From Dysidea avara (taxonomy: Eukaryota > Porifera > Demospongiae > Dictyoceratida > Dysideidae), in NCBI RefSeq assembly GCF_963678975.1, contig NC_089285.1, forward strand, positions 3,570,531 through 3,634,530: a DNA stretch of 64,000 nucleotides, given 5' to 3'. The first letter of the stretch is position 1. Each line of letters starts with the position of its first letter. The notes beneath the pieces are model-generated. The model did no database searches and was not told where the DNA came from. It saw nothing but the letters and a program-made list of their open reading frames with translations. Below are positions 13,027-24,500 of this stretch, in pieces. The translations under genes and the position numbers were made by a program.

Positions 13027-13129
13027 GAATAAACAGAAAATTCAGATAGCGATCATCAGTCAACCTCAAATCTAATTAGGAGATAATATAGATCTTTAAA
13101 GTCTATTGTCATATAGGAATACTGTCAAT

Positions 13130-14735
13130 GATTCCCTTTGTACTACTCACTATGTAGTAAGCAGTTTAATACCATAATCAAATAACAAACTATAAAATGA
13201 TACAACTTACAACTAGCACAATATCTCATAATACTCACAATGCCTGCACTTACAGTATTCCAGAAAATTGATCACACAGCCCAGCCACCACATTAAAAGG
13301 AAATTTTTTGAAATTTTAGTTACCCTTCCTGTGAATAGTGCAAAATCAGTACCAGGGTTACAGCTGAATACTTTGAAGTTAAGTGTCTCATAACATAGAT
13401 ATTATAATATCTAGCCATGTACCACTACTCTACAGGATAGTCAAATGTAGACAAGTTTTCACTAGCTAGCTATAGTTTCACTTAAAATTTATCCTCAAAA
13501 AAACACACTTAATGTACTAACTTTCATTTTTTGGTACAATTTGTTTGTACAAGATTATAGAGTTAGGGTCTGCAATCTGAAATATCAACTTTTACAAATC
13601 GATCCCCTATATACCATTTTGGAATGTTCATTGTAGTATCCCATTGCTAATTCCACCATGAAACAGGGGCAAGATTGTTGTCTTCACAGAAATATTGCTT
13701 TCAGTAGTCTCATGATATGCAAAATTTATTGCTAAAATTTTGTGTTCCACCCAAAGGGCCAGATGAACTTGCTACTTAGCCAGATCATATCCAGATCTAG
13801 AGTTATTGTAGTTAAAAGGTACACCCACATGTACAGTAATAAGCAAATGATTTGCTAGGTGTCATGCATAGGCTTTCTTTGAAAAAAAAACAGACAATCA
13901 ATTCTTATTTCTTTGAGAGTAGTAAAAAAAATGTTGCTCTTTGGACTGTTTGAATGGTGTTCTTATCTCCATGACGATGGTCAATCAGTGTGAGGGACTT
14001 TTTTCCAGCTAGTACAATATTCTTGATCAACTCTGCCGTTAACCCAGTGAGACCAACCACCAACACTGCACTAGATCTTAACCTATTTCATGTGAAACAG
14101 CACTACATCACAATAGATACAGCATACGTATTAATTCAATTAAGAGCTCCAAGTGGTATTGATTATTGAGTGACATCATTTACAACTACACTACAGCTTT
14201 CCTCTTCAAATGAAGTGGTTCCAACAGGCCAGGCTACATACATTTACCCAATAAGGAAACCTCTACATTGCAAAAAAAATTGAGCCAAAAGCCTTTTCGT
14301 CCCAAAGTATCTGTTATAGAGAAATTCCTCTGTACAGCTTTGGAGTAGTGTGGCCTACCAAAACAAAACTATCCATTTCATGGTCAAACTTGTGGTGGGT
14401 ATTAAATGTGATGAGCTCTAGATCTCAGTCTTGGTAATAACAAGAGTTCATAATATGTGACCGGATTTCACATAACAAGGCTAGTTCCACACACACAAAA
14501 TCAAACTTACGATTTTACCAGAAATGGATTGCTGGTCTAATACACTATCATATTTCACACTGTACTTCCTTCAGCACTGACAAGTCTGGTTTCTGTAGCA
14601 GCTTTCTTCCGACCCTGTCAAAGCCACGAGTGTGAGATTGGCACCATTAAATGGCCATGGCTTTGTGATAATGGTGTGTAGTGAGCTGGGACTTCACACA
14701 GAGCTCGCCAATAGTGTTCTCAGTCAATTTGGAGT
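13130..14735. other. Intergenic; dispersed repeat, no gene
   Basis: No coding region recognised. 13240-13580 is a diverged copy of 38060-38370 (shared AAGTGTCTCATA/C, CTACTCTACAGGATAG, TAGTTTCACT). A lone ATATGTGACCGGATTT end at 14456 belongs to the MITE family annotated at 16123. Confidence 0.5.
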
Positions 14736-14743
14736 AATTTGAG

Positions 14744-14777
14744 GGCCATGGAGGGCCATGGAGGGCCATGGAGAGCC
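14744..14777. repeat. Short tandem repeat GAGGGCCATG
   Basis: Three exact 10-bp units GAGGGCCATG plus a partial fourth, directly preceding a LINE tail. Confidence 0.85.
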
Positions 14778-15008
14778 CAAACTTGGCCTCTGGATTCCAA
14801 TCGTCTTCTTACTTCATTTTATACCCGTATATTAAGACCACCGTCCACCCCCACCCTCCCATCCTATTACTATCACCTGTGATATTATTACCCGCTCGAA
14901 AAAAGCTGCTCAAAGCAGGGCAAATTTTGGGTATCAGAAATGCATGCACCCACTCAGTGATAGCTAGTGAACTTTGCAACATATTCCAGTACAAGAAATT
15001 ATCATCCT

Positions 15009-15152
15009 TTTAACCTCCTATCATTGCAAGCATCAAAGACCTCATATCAGTCCTCATTTTTTCCAGCAACAACTTCACTTTGGAATGATTTACCTAACCT
15101 AGCTAAAGACTCTAATTCACTTGAAGTATTTAAATCTATAATTAAATTATAA
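15009..15152 (+). mobile_element. LINE 3' coding tail, truncated
   Basis: The plus strand encodes SSFFPATTSLWNDLPN followed by an SLEVFKSIIKL end and a stop, the hallmark C-terminus of CR1/Jockey-type reverse transcriptase ORFs. A T-run (15169-15190) follows shortly after. Upstream similarity is not clear. Confidence 0.65.
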
Positions 15153-15159
15153 TTTACTT

Positions 15160-15545
15160 ATTGTATTGAATTTTTTTTTTTTTTTTTTTTGTGATTTGTC
15201 TGTACATTTTTCTTCATTTCTGAAGTTGTACAGTATAGGTAAATAAAAATAAAATAATAACAGATGAACAATTGGTGCAAATTTTGTTTGCACAGCTGTA
15301 GGCACTGGGAAGTTATTACACAATGATTCCTTAAAATCGCCATATCTCCTAACAAAGCTTTGTGCGTCGAAGCCTTGTTTTGTCAAATTCAGTCACATAT
15401 AAAGTAGGGTAATAAGAACATAAACTTTTTTTAAACTGATTTTTTTGGGAGGACAATACAGTTCATATATTGTTCTTCAATGGAGCATTAGATAATTATA
15501 CTACATATAAACATTACTACATATAGTAACGATTTTACAGGGGAG
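15160..15545. other. Intergenic; no gene
   Basis: Poly-T tract followed by AT-rich sequence. Nothing recognised. Confidence 0.5.
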
Positions 15546-15790
15546 TATGTAACCAAGAAGGTTAAAACTTGGTTGAACCGAGTGTTTGTACTAGCTGGAA
15601 TAGCCACAAATCACCCCCATGCAGCTTACTGTGCCTTTACCCATGGAATGATAGGACCATCCCTGGTACTAGACCCCTGTTTCAGCCACTAGAAGATGCC
15701 ATCCGTTTGAAGCTGATTCCTTTCCTGACTAGTCATGGTGCATGCTCTGCTCATCCTATTACATTTTCTAATCCAACAACTGAATGTGTT
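15546..15790 (+). pseudogene. Retrotransposon pol remnant
   Basis: One frame reads EYVTKKVKTWLNRV..LAGIATNHPHAAYCAFTHGM and, after a shift, QPLEDAIRLKLIPFLTSH and ITFSNPTTE. This pattern recurs in the distal part of invertebrate retroelement reverse transcriptase ORFs (aromatic and Q/H.PHA.YAAFT.G, then PLE.AI...LIP.LT). The segment between is deleted or scrambled. A partial second copy of its end (CATCCTATTACAT.TACTAATACAAC) is at 16087-16118. Class not assigned. Confidence 0.5.
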
Positions 15791-16122
15791 ACTGTATGGT
15801 GTATGATTGCAAAGGTGGCGCTTCTATATACTGTTCTTTATCTGTGGTACTGTGTAATTGGCTTGACATATTATGCTGAAGCATCATAGCCACTTCACTT
15901 TGATAGTTGGGACACACATTCAGATAATCTGTGTGTCGGACATGTAGTATATCAAAAAGTTTAAAAGTCATTTTGAGACCATAGCAACTTTGATAGTCAG
16001 GAAGGAAATAGTGCTCGCCTTCGCCTCGCACTATTTTACTCCTTCCTGTTTACAATGCTTGCACTATTAATCCCGAATACCGCAGCCATCCATCCTATTA
16101 CATATACTAATACAACATCAAT

Positions 16123-16375
16123 ATGTGACCGGATTTGCGAAAAGGTACCTTTTTCACACATTTTACATGTCAGCAAACAGGATTTTATAACAGTTGACTC
16201 CTTACTCTGATTACATTGCTTTTTGCATCATAATGTAGCCAGATAATGTAGCTTTACTCATGGAAAATTTCAGGCAATTATATGCAATGGTAAAAAAGTT
16301 ATGAAGTTTCAAAGTTAAAAAAATAGGTCAAATTTTGTGTGTGAAAAAGGTACCTTTTTGCAAACCCAGTCACAT
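16123..16375. mobile_element. MITE with ATGTGACC ends, 253 bp
   Basis: Ends ATGTGACCGGATTTGC and GCAAACCCAGTCACAT, with a longer internal palindromic match around AAAGGTACCTTTTTCACAC on both sides. It belongs to the same family as 27181-27694 and 54837-55096; flanks are AT-rich so the TSD is ambiguous. Confidence 0.8.
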
Positions 16376-16645
16376 ATTGTGTCCTGTACAAAAACTCCAA
16401 TAGCAGCTTGTGGTATCTTTTTGATATACTACAGCAAACTAGCCAATAGAATCAGTATATCACTTGTACATTTGATATACGCATTTGATTGGCTAAAATT
16501 TTTTGATAGTGTTTAGTTGTTTTACCAGTTAGGCATGTCCGACTTGACAACTACTGCTACCATAGTAACCAATACATGTCACCTAGCAACAACATTGCTG
16601 CCAACTGCTAGGCAACCACTACTGACTTTAGAAACCATTTTGACA

Positions 16646-16728
16646 CCATAGCAACGGTTGCTAAGCAACCATAAAAGCATGTAACTAGGTCAGGTTTACA
16701 TTTTGTTGCTTAGCAACAGTTGCTATGG
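16646..16728. repeat. Inverted repeat of GTTGC-type boxes
   Basis: Arms 16646-16669 and 16705-16728 (CCATAGCAAC.GTTGCTAAGCAAC type) are inverted copies with one mismatch or so. Each contains GTTGCT..GCAAC, which resembles the X-box bound by RFX factors. Related boxes are nearby at 16597-16616. This could simply be a repeat family rather than a regulatory site. Confidence 0.55.
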
Positions 16729-16982
16729 ATTGTTGGACCAATTTTCAAGAAGATTGCAGGCTGCAACACATGTGCATACTCCTTGAGCATGCTAATCACA
16801 AGAAATTACTTACCAGCACTATAATAATGGCATAAAAACATTAGAAATTGATGTTACTGCTTCCAAGTGGGAGATGAGATGTTGTATTAACATATTATAC
16901 ATATATACATGTTCATAAATAGCTATTTTATATCCAATTATGGTACATGTTACGGAAATAGCTATTTACAGGTTTAGCTATG

Positions 16983-17105
16983 TCATCCGCTCTTAATTGG
17001 ATTTGTGGTTAGTCCTCTAAACGCTTCAACTCCACGCAGTCTGATCTGTTGGTCATACTGTTTCGCTTCTTCAGCTGATATTAGTGTTGCTTCGTTCTCT
17101 TCCAT
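16983..17105 (-). pseudogene. Fragment resembling the N-terminus of SUMO-activating enzyme subunit SAE1/AOS1
   Basis: A 40-codon minus-strand reading frame from ATG (17105) contains EEAKQYDQQIRLRGVEA. This is the conserved start of ubiquitin-like E1 adenylation subunits (E-x-YDRQIRLWG-x-EAQ) and is closest in style to SAE1/AOS1, which with UBA2 activates SUMO. The invariant Trp is Arg here. The frame departs from the family after EAFRGL and stops. No later exons (the ATP-binding G-x-G-x-x-G region) were seen down to 13 kb. Probably a truncated gene copy; a genuine first exon with distant exons is less likely. Confidence 0.55.
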
Positions 17106-17592
17106 AACGCTTTCTTCCCACGTGGGTATGGCGCCATCATAGATAATAGACACCCATCTATGGCGCCATTAATAATAATTATTTTACCACGCGTTTTTTA
17201 GTATCAAAAATCGCGTGAGATATTTGGAAGGTGTGCTGATCTCCTGATCCATAGTTCGAGCCTAATGCTGCGAGATGTCTCATAAGGTCTACCCAAACTT
17301 GGCACATCTGGATACTTTTCCCAGTGATCTCAACTACACAGGTACAGTGTTTAATGCCAGCTTTAGACGGAGCCCGACCCTTTGCATAAAGCCATAGATG
17401 ATAATAGTGAGGCGTAGGTAACGAGCCAAAAATCAAGTGTGGTGAACATAGAATGTACAACTTGTGTAGCCAGTACTAAATAAAGAACCATGGTTATGCC
17501 AATCAAAGGTTAGAAAAGTGCCACACCCTTATACGAGGGTCGGGCGCCGCCAGACTACTTATGTTGTGACCTTTAAAATTCTCATCTATTAT
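17106..17592. other. Intergenic; no gene
   Basis: Upstream of the SAE1-like fragment. Holds a small inverted repeat of ATGGCGCCAT boxes (17128-17168) and a CATAGATAATAGA motif matching the ends of the MITE at 48061-48889. No gene recognised. Confidence 0.45.
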
Positions 17593-18007
17593 AATATTAT
17601 GTATGACTTCATGCAACGAAGTGGGGGTAATTCCAGACACTGCTTATTCTCAGCTCCCTGGTTGTACATTTGTGTAGTATCCTATGGACCATCTGTAAAC
17701 CAAAATTGAAATAGACTTATTATCTCATTGCAGTGGTTGACAAACTTGTAGCGTAATTTATCCACAAAACTAGTGGCTTTGAAAATATTGGTCAAACCAG
17801 ACACGTGCACATTCTCTATTTTCAGACCCTTGGCTAACAGCATAGTTAAGAATCCATGTAGCTATATACTCAATTGAAATTCAAAGAAATTTACTTATGG
17901 AACAGAATTTTGCATCCATTCAACATATCCACACTGCTTGTGAACATAAATTCAGTAATATTACAGCCAGTTAGTCTATATATATATATATATATTTTTT
18001 TTTTGTC

Positions 18008-18898
18008 ATATCCCGAGTAATCGTGTTATAACTGTTATATTCTACACCCCAGTAGATGAAATGATTATAGATAGCAAGGTATAGTGAAACAGCACCTGTT
18101 GAGTAGACATCCTTGATGGATCAGACGTTTTAGATTCTTTAGCAGTGCCACGCCCATCTATTCGCGATTAGTGAAGGAGACAAGAGTTCATCGAAAGTCC
18201 TCCTTGCTCAGGTGAATGATTCTAGGCTCTTGTCAGTATTAGAGGCTTAAAATCCTTGATGGATCAGGCATTTTAGACTCTATAGCAGTGCCACGCCCAC
18301 CTACTCGCGATTATTGAAGTTAGTGAAGGAGACAAGAGTTAGTGAAGACTGCTCAGGTGAATAATTGTTGGTTGATTTAGGCGTTTGTTATTGAAGACTT
18401 GTTTACCGTTCTGATAAGGATTTCGTGGAATGTGTGAAGTTACACCATATATGGTAAGCGTAGCCACAAACCATGTTATATCAGTTATATACCACAGTTT
18501 GCTATAGTATATGATATACCACGGCAAACTGTGGTATATAACTGATATACCACACTTTGTGGCTACGCTTACCATATATGGTGTAACTTCACGCATTCCG
18601 TGAAATCCTTATCTAAACGGTAAACAAGTCTCTAACAACAAGCGCCTAAATCAACCAACAATTATTCACCTCAGGAACTGGAACAAGTTTCGATGAACTC
18701 TTGTCTCCTTTGTGGATAACTCACTAATTGCGACTATGTGGGCGTGGCACCATTAAAAGTGTAAAATGTCTGATCCATCAAGAATTTCTATTGATTTCTA
18801 TCTCCAGGAGGTGCTGTTTCACTATAACTTACTATCTATAATCGTTTTCATCTACTGGGGTGTGAAATATAACAGTTATAACACGATTACTCGGGATG
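18008..18898. mobile_element. Fold-back element, about 890 bp
   Basis: Two long arms (about 18008-18500 and 18515-18898) are reverse complements across nearly their full length, centred near 18508. Outer ends read CATATCCCGAGTAATCGTG and its complement. The left arm has an extra internal tandem copy of about 140 bp (two CTTGATGGATCAG blocks at 18112 and 18256 against one in the right arm). A further copy of the outer end, in direct orientation, is at 18940-18978. No ORF of note. Confidence 0.85.
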
Positions 18899-19098
18899 TG
18901 ATTAAATATACGCACTCTCGTGAATCGTATGTATATTTTAGCCATATCCCTCGTAAGCGTGTTATAACTATAAAATATACTCCCGATACAGTAGTGTTAC
19001 AAGTATGTTATCCTGGTCCACATTAGCAAACAGGCGAACTTACCTAAAACTGTTTTTTTTTTACAAAATTGAAAGACTCTTGTCGAAACCACCATAAA

Positions 19099-19292
19099 CT
19101 TGACACCATTGGCTTCAGTCACACGAGGTCACCCCTGCCACCATACCATCCCTCCCATCAGAACTGACTCGAGACCTTTGCACATTCCTACCTACCTTCA
19201 ACTACCAAGATGTGGAATAATCTCCCCAAGTCACTGGTGATGATCAACAATTTAGATGAATTTAAAGATAAACTAGCACACTATCTGTTATA
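19099..19292 (+). mobile_element. LINE 3' coding tail, truncated
   Basis: The plus strand reads TKMWNNLPKSLV followed by LDEFKDKLAHYLL and a stop, a typical non-LTR retrotransposon C-terminus. Preceding codons are shifted and degraded. Confidence 0.6.
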
Positions 19293-19604
19293 GCACTCAT
19301 TTGTACCACTATCTGTGTTGTATACTCTGCATGAGGTTTACACAGTAATTATACAACCAAGTACTAAGAGTAATAAGAATTGCGGTTAAAATTATAAATA
19401 AATAATAATGTTTGAGAAAACTACAAGTCCTAAGGCTTTGCACTCACTGGGAATAGAATCCATATTGAGCAAAGAGACAATCGTATAATGGGCGGGTGTT
19501 TTCGTGGAGGTGATAGAAACAGTATGGCAATTCTATTTAATGCCTATCAAAACACCTTAGCATATAACTGTGTTCCATTGTGGGTACATGTTTGCTTGCT
19601 CATC

Positions 19605-19667
19605 GATCTCAGAGAGAGATGACGGATCCTAGAGAGATGACGGATCTTAGAGAGATGACGGGTTGGA
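19605..19667. repeat. 18-bp tandem repeat
   Basis: About three units of AGAGAGATGACGGATCYT. Confidence 0.8.
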
Positions 19668-20256
19668 AAGCAGCTGTACTATGGGGGTTAGTGTTAATTA
19701 TCAGAGCTGGTGCTGGTTGTTTACAGGCAACTTATTAAATTCCACTAATGGTCGGTTTCATCAGTCTGTTGGAGAAATGGCGCTTGCAAGATAGTTAATG
19801 TAAGAAGGCTGGAAGCAAGTCTCTTATAAAAATACTGTACAATCGAGATACTCTAATAGAGCAGTTACTTTAGCACACACACTTTTAATTACCGTGTTTG
19901 GTTAGCTACCTTATAGTTCTATAAGAAATTAAATCACTAAAGCTAAGTTGTGTGCATTCATCTTCCAGATTTGAATATACTTTAATAGAGCAGGCTGCAG
20001 TCACTTGCCCTAATACAGCAGTCAGTTTCTAACTTTTAATTCTGTTGTAGCAGTCACATCTACAGTTAATTACCAGCTTAGAAAACCATGCTGGTGCCAT
20101 GCAATTACATAATACTGTTATATGACTGGTGTTTATATTGCACCACTGGTTATTCTCCTGACCACAGTGTGCTAGCTACATAGTATATGCCTTGCCCTGT
20201 TGTCAGTTTGTACATGTACTTGGTTGTATGTGACGTAGTCCTAGTAATAATAATAA

Positions 20257-20997
20257 TACAGGTTTTTGCAATTGAATTTGTCGCCTTTGCGATTGAATTT
20301 GTCCCATTTGCAATTGAATTCATCGGTTTTGCAATAGAGGTCGTCCCGTTTGCAATTGAATTCATCGGTTTTGCAATTTAATTCGTCGATTTTGCAGTTG
20401 AATTCGTCGGTTTTGTAATAGAATTCGTCGCGTTTGCATTACAATTCATCATAAACAAAATGGCTCCAAGAAACCAACCATTCATTAAGAGATGGAATAT
20501 TTATGCCATGGAGAGTTACACTTGAGACACTAGAAGGTAATTGGAGCTGGTAGTACGCGAAGCTGATAACTGTCTGACAAGTTAATTAGTTTGCTCGAGA
20601 GTGACCACACCCATTGCGAATGGTGTAGTAGAGTTTGGAATGTTGCTGGATAGGCTGTAGAGGAAGAATTATTGCCTTATACCTTATAAAGAGTTGTTTA
20701 CTACTGTTGTACTTGAACAAGTACTTGTAGCAGCTGCTACACCATGTTTTTGTGTTTTCTCCAGCTGCCATTCTTGTTATGGACGAATTTAACTGCAAAA
20801 GCGATGGATTCTATTGCAAAAGTGACAAATTCAATTGCAAACAGGACGAATTCAGTTACAACACCGACGAATTCAATTGTAAACGGGACTAATTCAATTA
20901 CAAACGGGACTAATTCAATTGCAAAAGCGACGAACTCAATTGCAAACGGGATGAATTCAGTTGCAAAGTTGCCGAATTCATTTTGCAAAAACCTGTA
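20257..20997. mobile_element. Element whose inverted termini are 21-bp tandem repeats
   Basis: Starts TACAGGTTTTTGCAA and ends with its complement. The left end continues as about nine 21-bp units (TTTGCAATTGAATTCGTCGGT-like; 20266-20451). The right end is about ten units of the same repeat in reverse complement (20783-20988). The 330-bp spacer has no gene. The open frames across the arrays (FAIEF-type repeats) are by-products of the 21-bp period. Confidence 0.85.
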
Positions 20998-21252
20998 ATA
21001 ATACTCCATTATTTAAATTGTTTGCTTGTCTTCAGACTCTATTAAGGCCGTACAAACAATTATTCAACAGTCTGTAGCAATTTATAGGGCTGATCATAAA
21101 GCAATCATTTGTTCTCAACAAGTTTCTTCGCCACATGATTGTGGTGATCGATGCATCAGTATTTAATTTGTCCTGCTGTTGTTTGTGTGTGTGTGTGATG
21201 TACTATAGTTTTGTATCCTTAGTTTTTACACCTTCCTTGCTGTGCCTGTACA

Positions 21253-21356
21253 TGTAATAACATTACATTCGTCAGCCTCGTGTTCAGATTCTAATTAATC
21301 ACTACTCAACAAGTTACACGCATGCGTATGCTTACCATAATACATAATACATAGCA
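21253..21356 (-). repeat. 3' LTR of the Gypsy element (104 bp)
   Basis: On the minus strand it begins TGCTATG and ends TTACA (TG...CA). It differs from the 5' LTR by four transitions and lacks 10 bp present there. Confidence 0.93.
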
Positions 21357-21515
21357 CTTCCTCCCCTCTAGAAAAAATTACATTTGAGAAATTACAACGA
21401 TTGGGAGGGGGGTATAAGTAATCGAGAAAAAATTACAACAATTTGAAAAATTACAACAATCAAGAGATACATATAGCAAAAGGAAAAAAAAAAGAAGTAA
21501 TGTGTGCATTAAAGT

Positions 21516-24500
21516 TCAGTTCATTTCTTCAATCAACCTCACAGGTGGATGACGGTTTCTAGTTGGCCGCAATGTCACTAACTCCTGTCCATGCGAATCA
21601 TTGAGGGAATTGCTTTCTACTTCTAAAGGCACAAAAGGTACTACTTCGTTGTTTGTTGTAGTGGACTCATCCTGTTTATCATGCTCCTGATCACCTTGTT
21701 CATTTTCAGGAGTTGGGTTTCCAACATCTAAAGTGCTGGTACCAGGCAGCAGGTGATCAACATTTGCTTGGCAGGAATGTCCATCTACAGACACTTCATA
21801 GTTTAGAGGGCCCAATACCTTGGTTACAATGCCCTTTCTCCATCGATCAGTAGCATTGGGGTGCAGATCACGTACTATGATATTGTCATTGACAGCAAAA
21901 GTTCGAGGTTGTTTGTCACCCACTTGCATCTCGGCAGCTTGCTCCAATTGCTGTGAAATACAAGGGTGTACTAAAGAAAGGCGAGTCCGTGGCACACGGT
22001 TGAGGAGAAGCTCTGCCGGAGTTCTGGATGTTGTAGTATGCTGTGATGTGTGTATCCAAGGTGACATCCTTGGTCACCTTTGCTTTGCTCAAGGCATGCC
22101 TGACGGTCTTTACCATATTTTCTGCCAGCCCATTGGAAGAGGGATGGTAAGGTGGTACCCGGCGATGCACAATGCCATTAGCTGCAACAAACTGCTGGAA
22201 CTCCATAGATTGAAAAGGTGAGCCATTGTCGGAGACTAAGGTGGTGGGAAGACCATGACAACCAAAAATGTGTCGAAGTTTGTCAATGGGCTGACGTTGA
22301 AGACACAATGTGTACTTCCGGCCACCTTGAATAGGCATCAACAGCAACCAACAATAAGTGCCCACCAAAATGGGGATGGTCCACATGTACTCTTTGCCAT
22401 GGGTGTTGGGGGATCATGCATGGGTGAGCCGGTGCCTTTGGTGGGTTCCTGCTAGCAGTACAGCATTCAACACAAGCACGGCAAACTTCTTCAATTTTGG
22501 AGTCTAATCCTGGCCACCAGAAATAGCTACGAGCAAGGGACTTCATTCTGCTCATCCCCAAATGGCTGGTATGGAGTTCCTGTAACAGTGACTGACGGAA
22601 AGCCAGAGGGATTACCTCTCTCGAACCCCATAGGACACAACCATCCAGGACAGACTATTCTGTATAACGCTTGCGAAAAGGGCACTATCGAGTGCTTGCC
22701 CAGATAATGGCAATCTTGACATGCAGTCAGCACAGTGATTAGCTGTACCATTGATATGTTCAATGGTATACTGGTATGCACTGAGGGTAAGGGCCCACCT
22801 CTGCATTCGTGCCGTGGCCATGGGTGGTATACCCTGCTTATTCCCAAAAATCTTGCAGAGAAGGCGATGGTCCGTTACGAGTATGAATGGACGACCATAC
22901 AGGTACTGGTGAAAACGACGTATCCCAAACACCAGGGCTAAACCTTCACGCTCAATCTGTGCATATGCTTGTTCAGGCTTGGAAAGTGTGCATGATACAT
23001 AGGCAACAGGCTTCTGGCTGCCATCATCCATTATGTGCACCAAACAAGCACCTAAGCCATATGCTGATGCATCACAAAATAACTTGACTGGCCAATTAAC
23101 ATCATAATGGGCTAATGCCCTTCCAGAACTAAGCAATTGCTTGGCAGTATCAAAAGCTTTCTGGTGCACACTTGTCCAAGCCCAACTAACATTCTTCTGC
23201 AACAACTGGTTTAATGGGTGTAATGTATGCGACACATTATGTAAGAACCTAGCATTATAGGTCAACATACCAAGGAATGATTGTAGTTCCTACTTGTTGG
23301 TCGGAGCAGGTGCATCTCTAATGCCAGCTATCCTCTCTGCTGTTGGCTTGACACCTTGTGGAGAAATCGTATGCCCTAAAAATTCCAAGTCCTTGGCAAA
23401 GAACTCACACTTGGATTGCTTCAGTTTGAGTCCATACTCTCTCAATCGATGTAGCACCATCCGAAGATTCTCAATGTGCTCTGGTCTGGTGCGACCTGTA
23501 ATTAGAATGTCATCAATATAATAAGCACAATTGGGGATTCCAGCTAAGACCTGGGTCATAGCACGTTGCCACAGGGATGGTGCTGTGGTGATACCAAAAG
23601 GAAGATGAGTATACATATACAAACCACGATGGGTATTGATAGTGAGGAGTGGCTTTCATTTGCTTATATTTTGTCAAAGGTAAATGAAAGTCATTTACCT
23701 TTGACTTTCATTTGCTTATATTCCCTAGCTAGGTCAAGTTTAGTGTAGGACTCACCATTGGCTAAGGCACTAAACATCTTCTCTAGTGTGGGCAGGGGGT
23801 ATGTATGAGACTGCAGAACAGGGTTAATGGAGACCTTGAAATCCCCACAAAACCTGATACCCCCATCCTTCTTATGTACCACGACGATCAGTGTTGCCCA
23901 ATCGCTTCTCTCCACTGGCACTAGTTCCCCTTCCTGTACTTGTTGTAACTGTCTCTCCACCTTTTCCTTAAGTGCGAATGGTACCGGGTGGGCCTTGTGA
24001 AAATGAGGGGTAACTGATTCAATGATGGTAACAGTTGCTTCAATTCCTTTCTAAACTCCTAATTCATCCTGAAAAACCTCTGGGATTTCTTTGATCAAGT
24101 CAACTTTCACCACATTAATAGTTGTTTGGTGGACAGTGGTGGTGGCTTGGGTAATCAGTGAAATAAGGTCAAAGTTAAGCAATGCCATCCAATCTCTTCC
24201 CAAGAGGGTTAACTGCTTCTTTACATCTACTACTACAAACACTGCTGAGATGGTACAATCGTCGATTTTAATAGTAGTCTGGCATTCCCCAGCGACAACC
24301 AGTGGGGATTTATCATATTGGTATAAGGAAACTCGAGATGGCTTTAACACGCATACATCTGTCAAGAACTGTTCAAAGATTGACAAAGGAATAATAGAGC
24401 GTTCTGCCCCTGAATCGATTTCCATCTCAGTTGGTCTTGAGTTGATGTCTACTGTGAGCAGAAACTTGTTTGCTCGTGTGCCTAACTGTAAAATGTTATT

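Larger units (their letters stand above)
6487..13125 (+). repeat. Segmental duplication, copy 1 (carries EBP-like gene copy 1)
   Basis: Aligns in direct orientation to 17593-29275 along flank, exons, introns and 3' flank. Shared landmarks include CATTAAGGCC..ACAAACAATTATTCAA (7330 / 21045), CCACTGCTGCTTCCTCCAGAA (split here as two blocks; 7650 / 25548), all four main EBP exons, and the 3' flank up to the GAATAAAC site (12701 / 29156). Ends are approximate. Copy 1 lacks the Gypsy element and the 3-kb repeat block found in copy 2, but has its own hAT-like MITE and longer introns 2 and 3. Confidence 0.85.

Noticed and set aside
20187..21009. Open frames reading FAIEF- or NSIAN-type repeats on both strands
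   Set aside because: They follow from the 21-bp repeat period (a multiple of three) without stops; no gene structure or family.
21820..23087. Plus-strand open frames
   Set aside because: Antisense shadows of the minus-strand Gypsy pol region.
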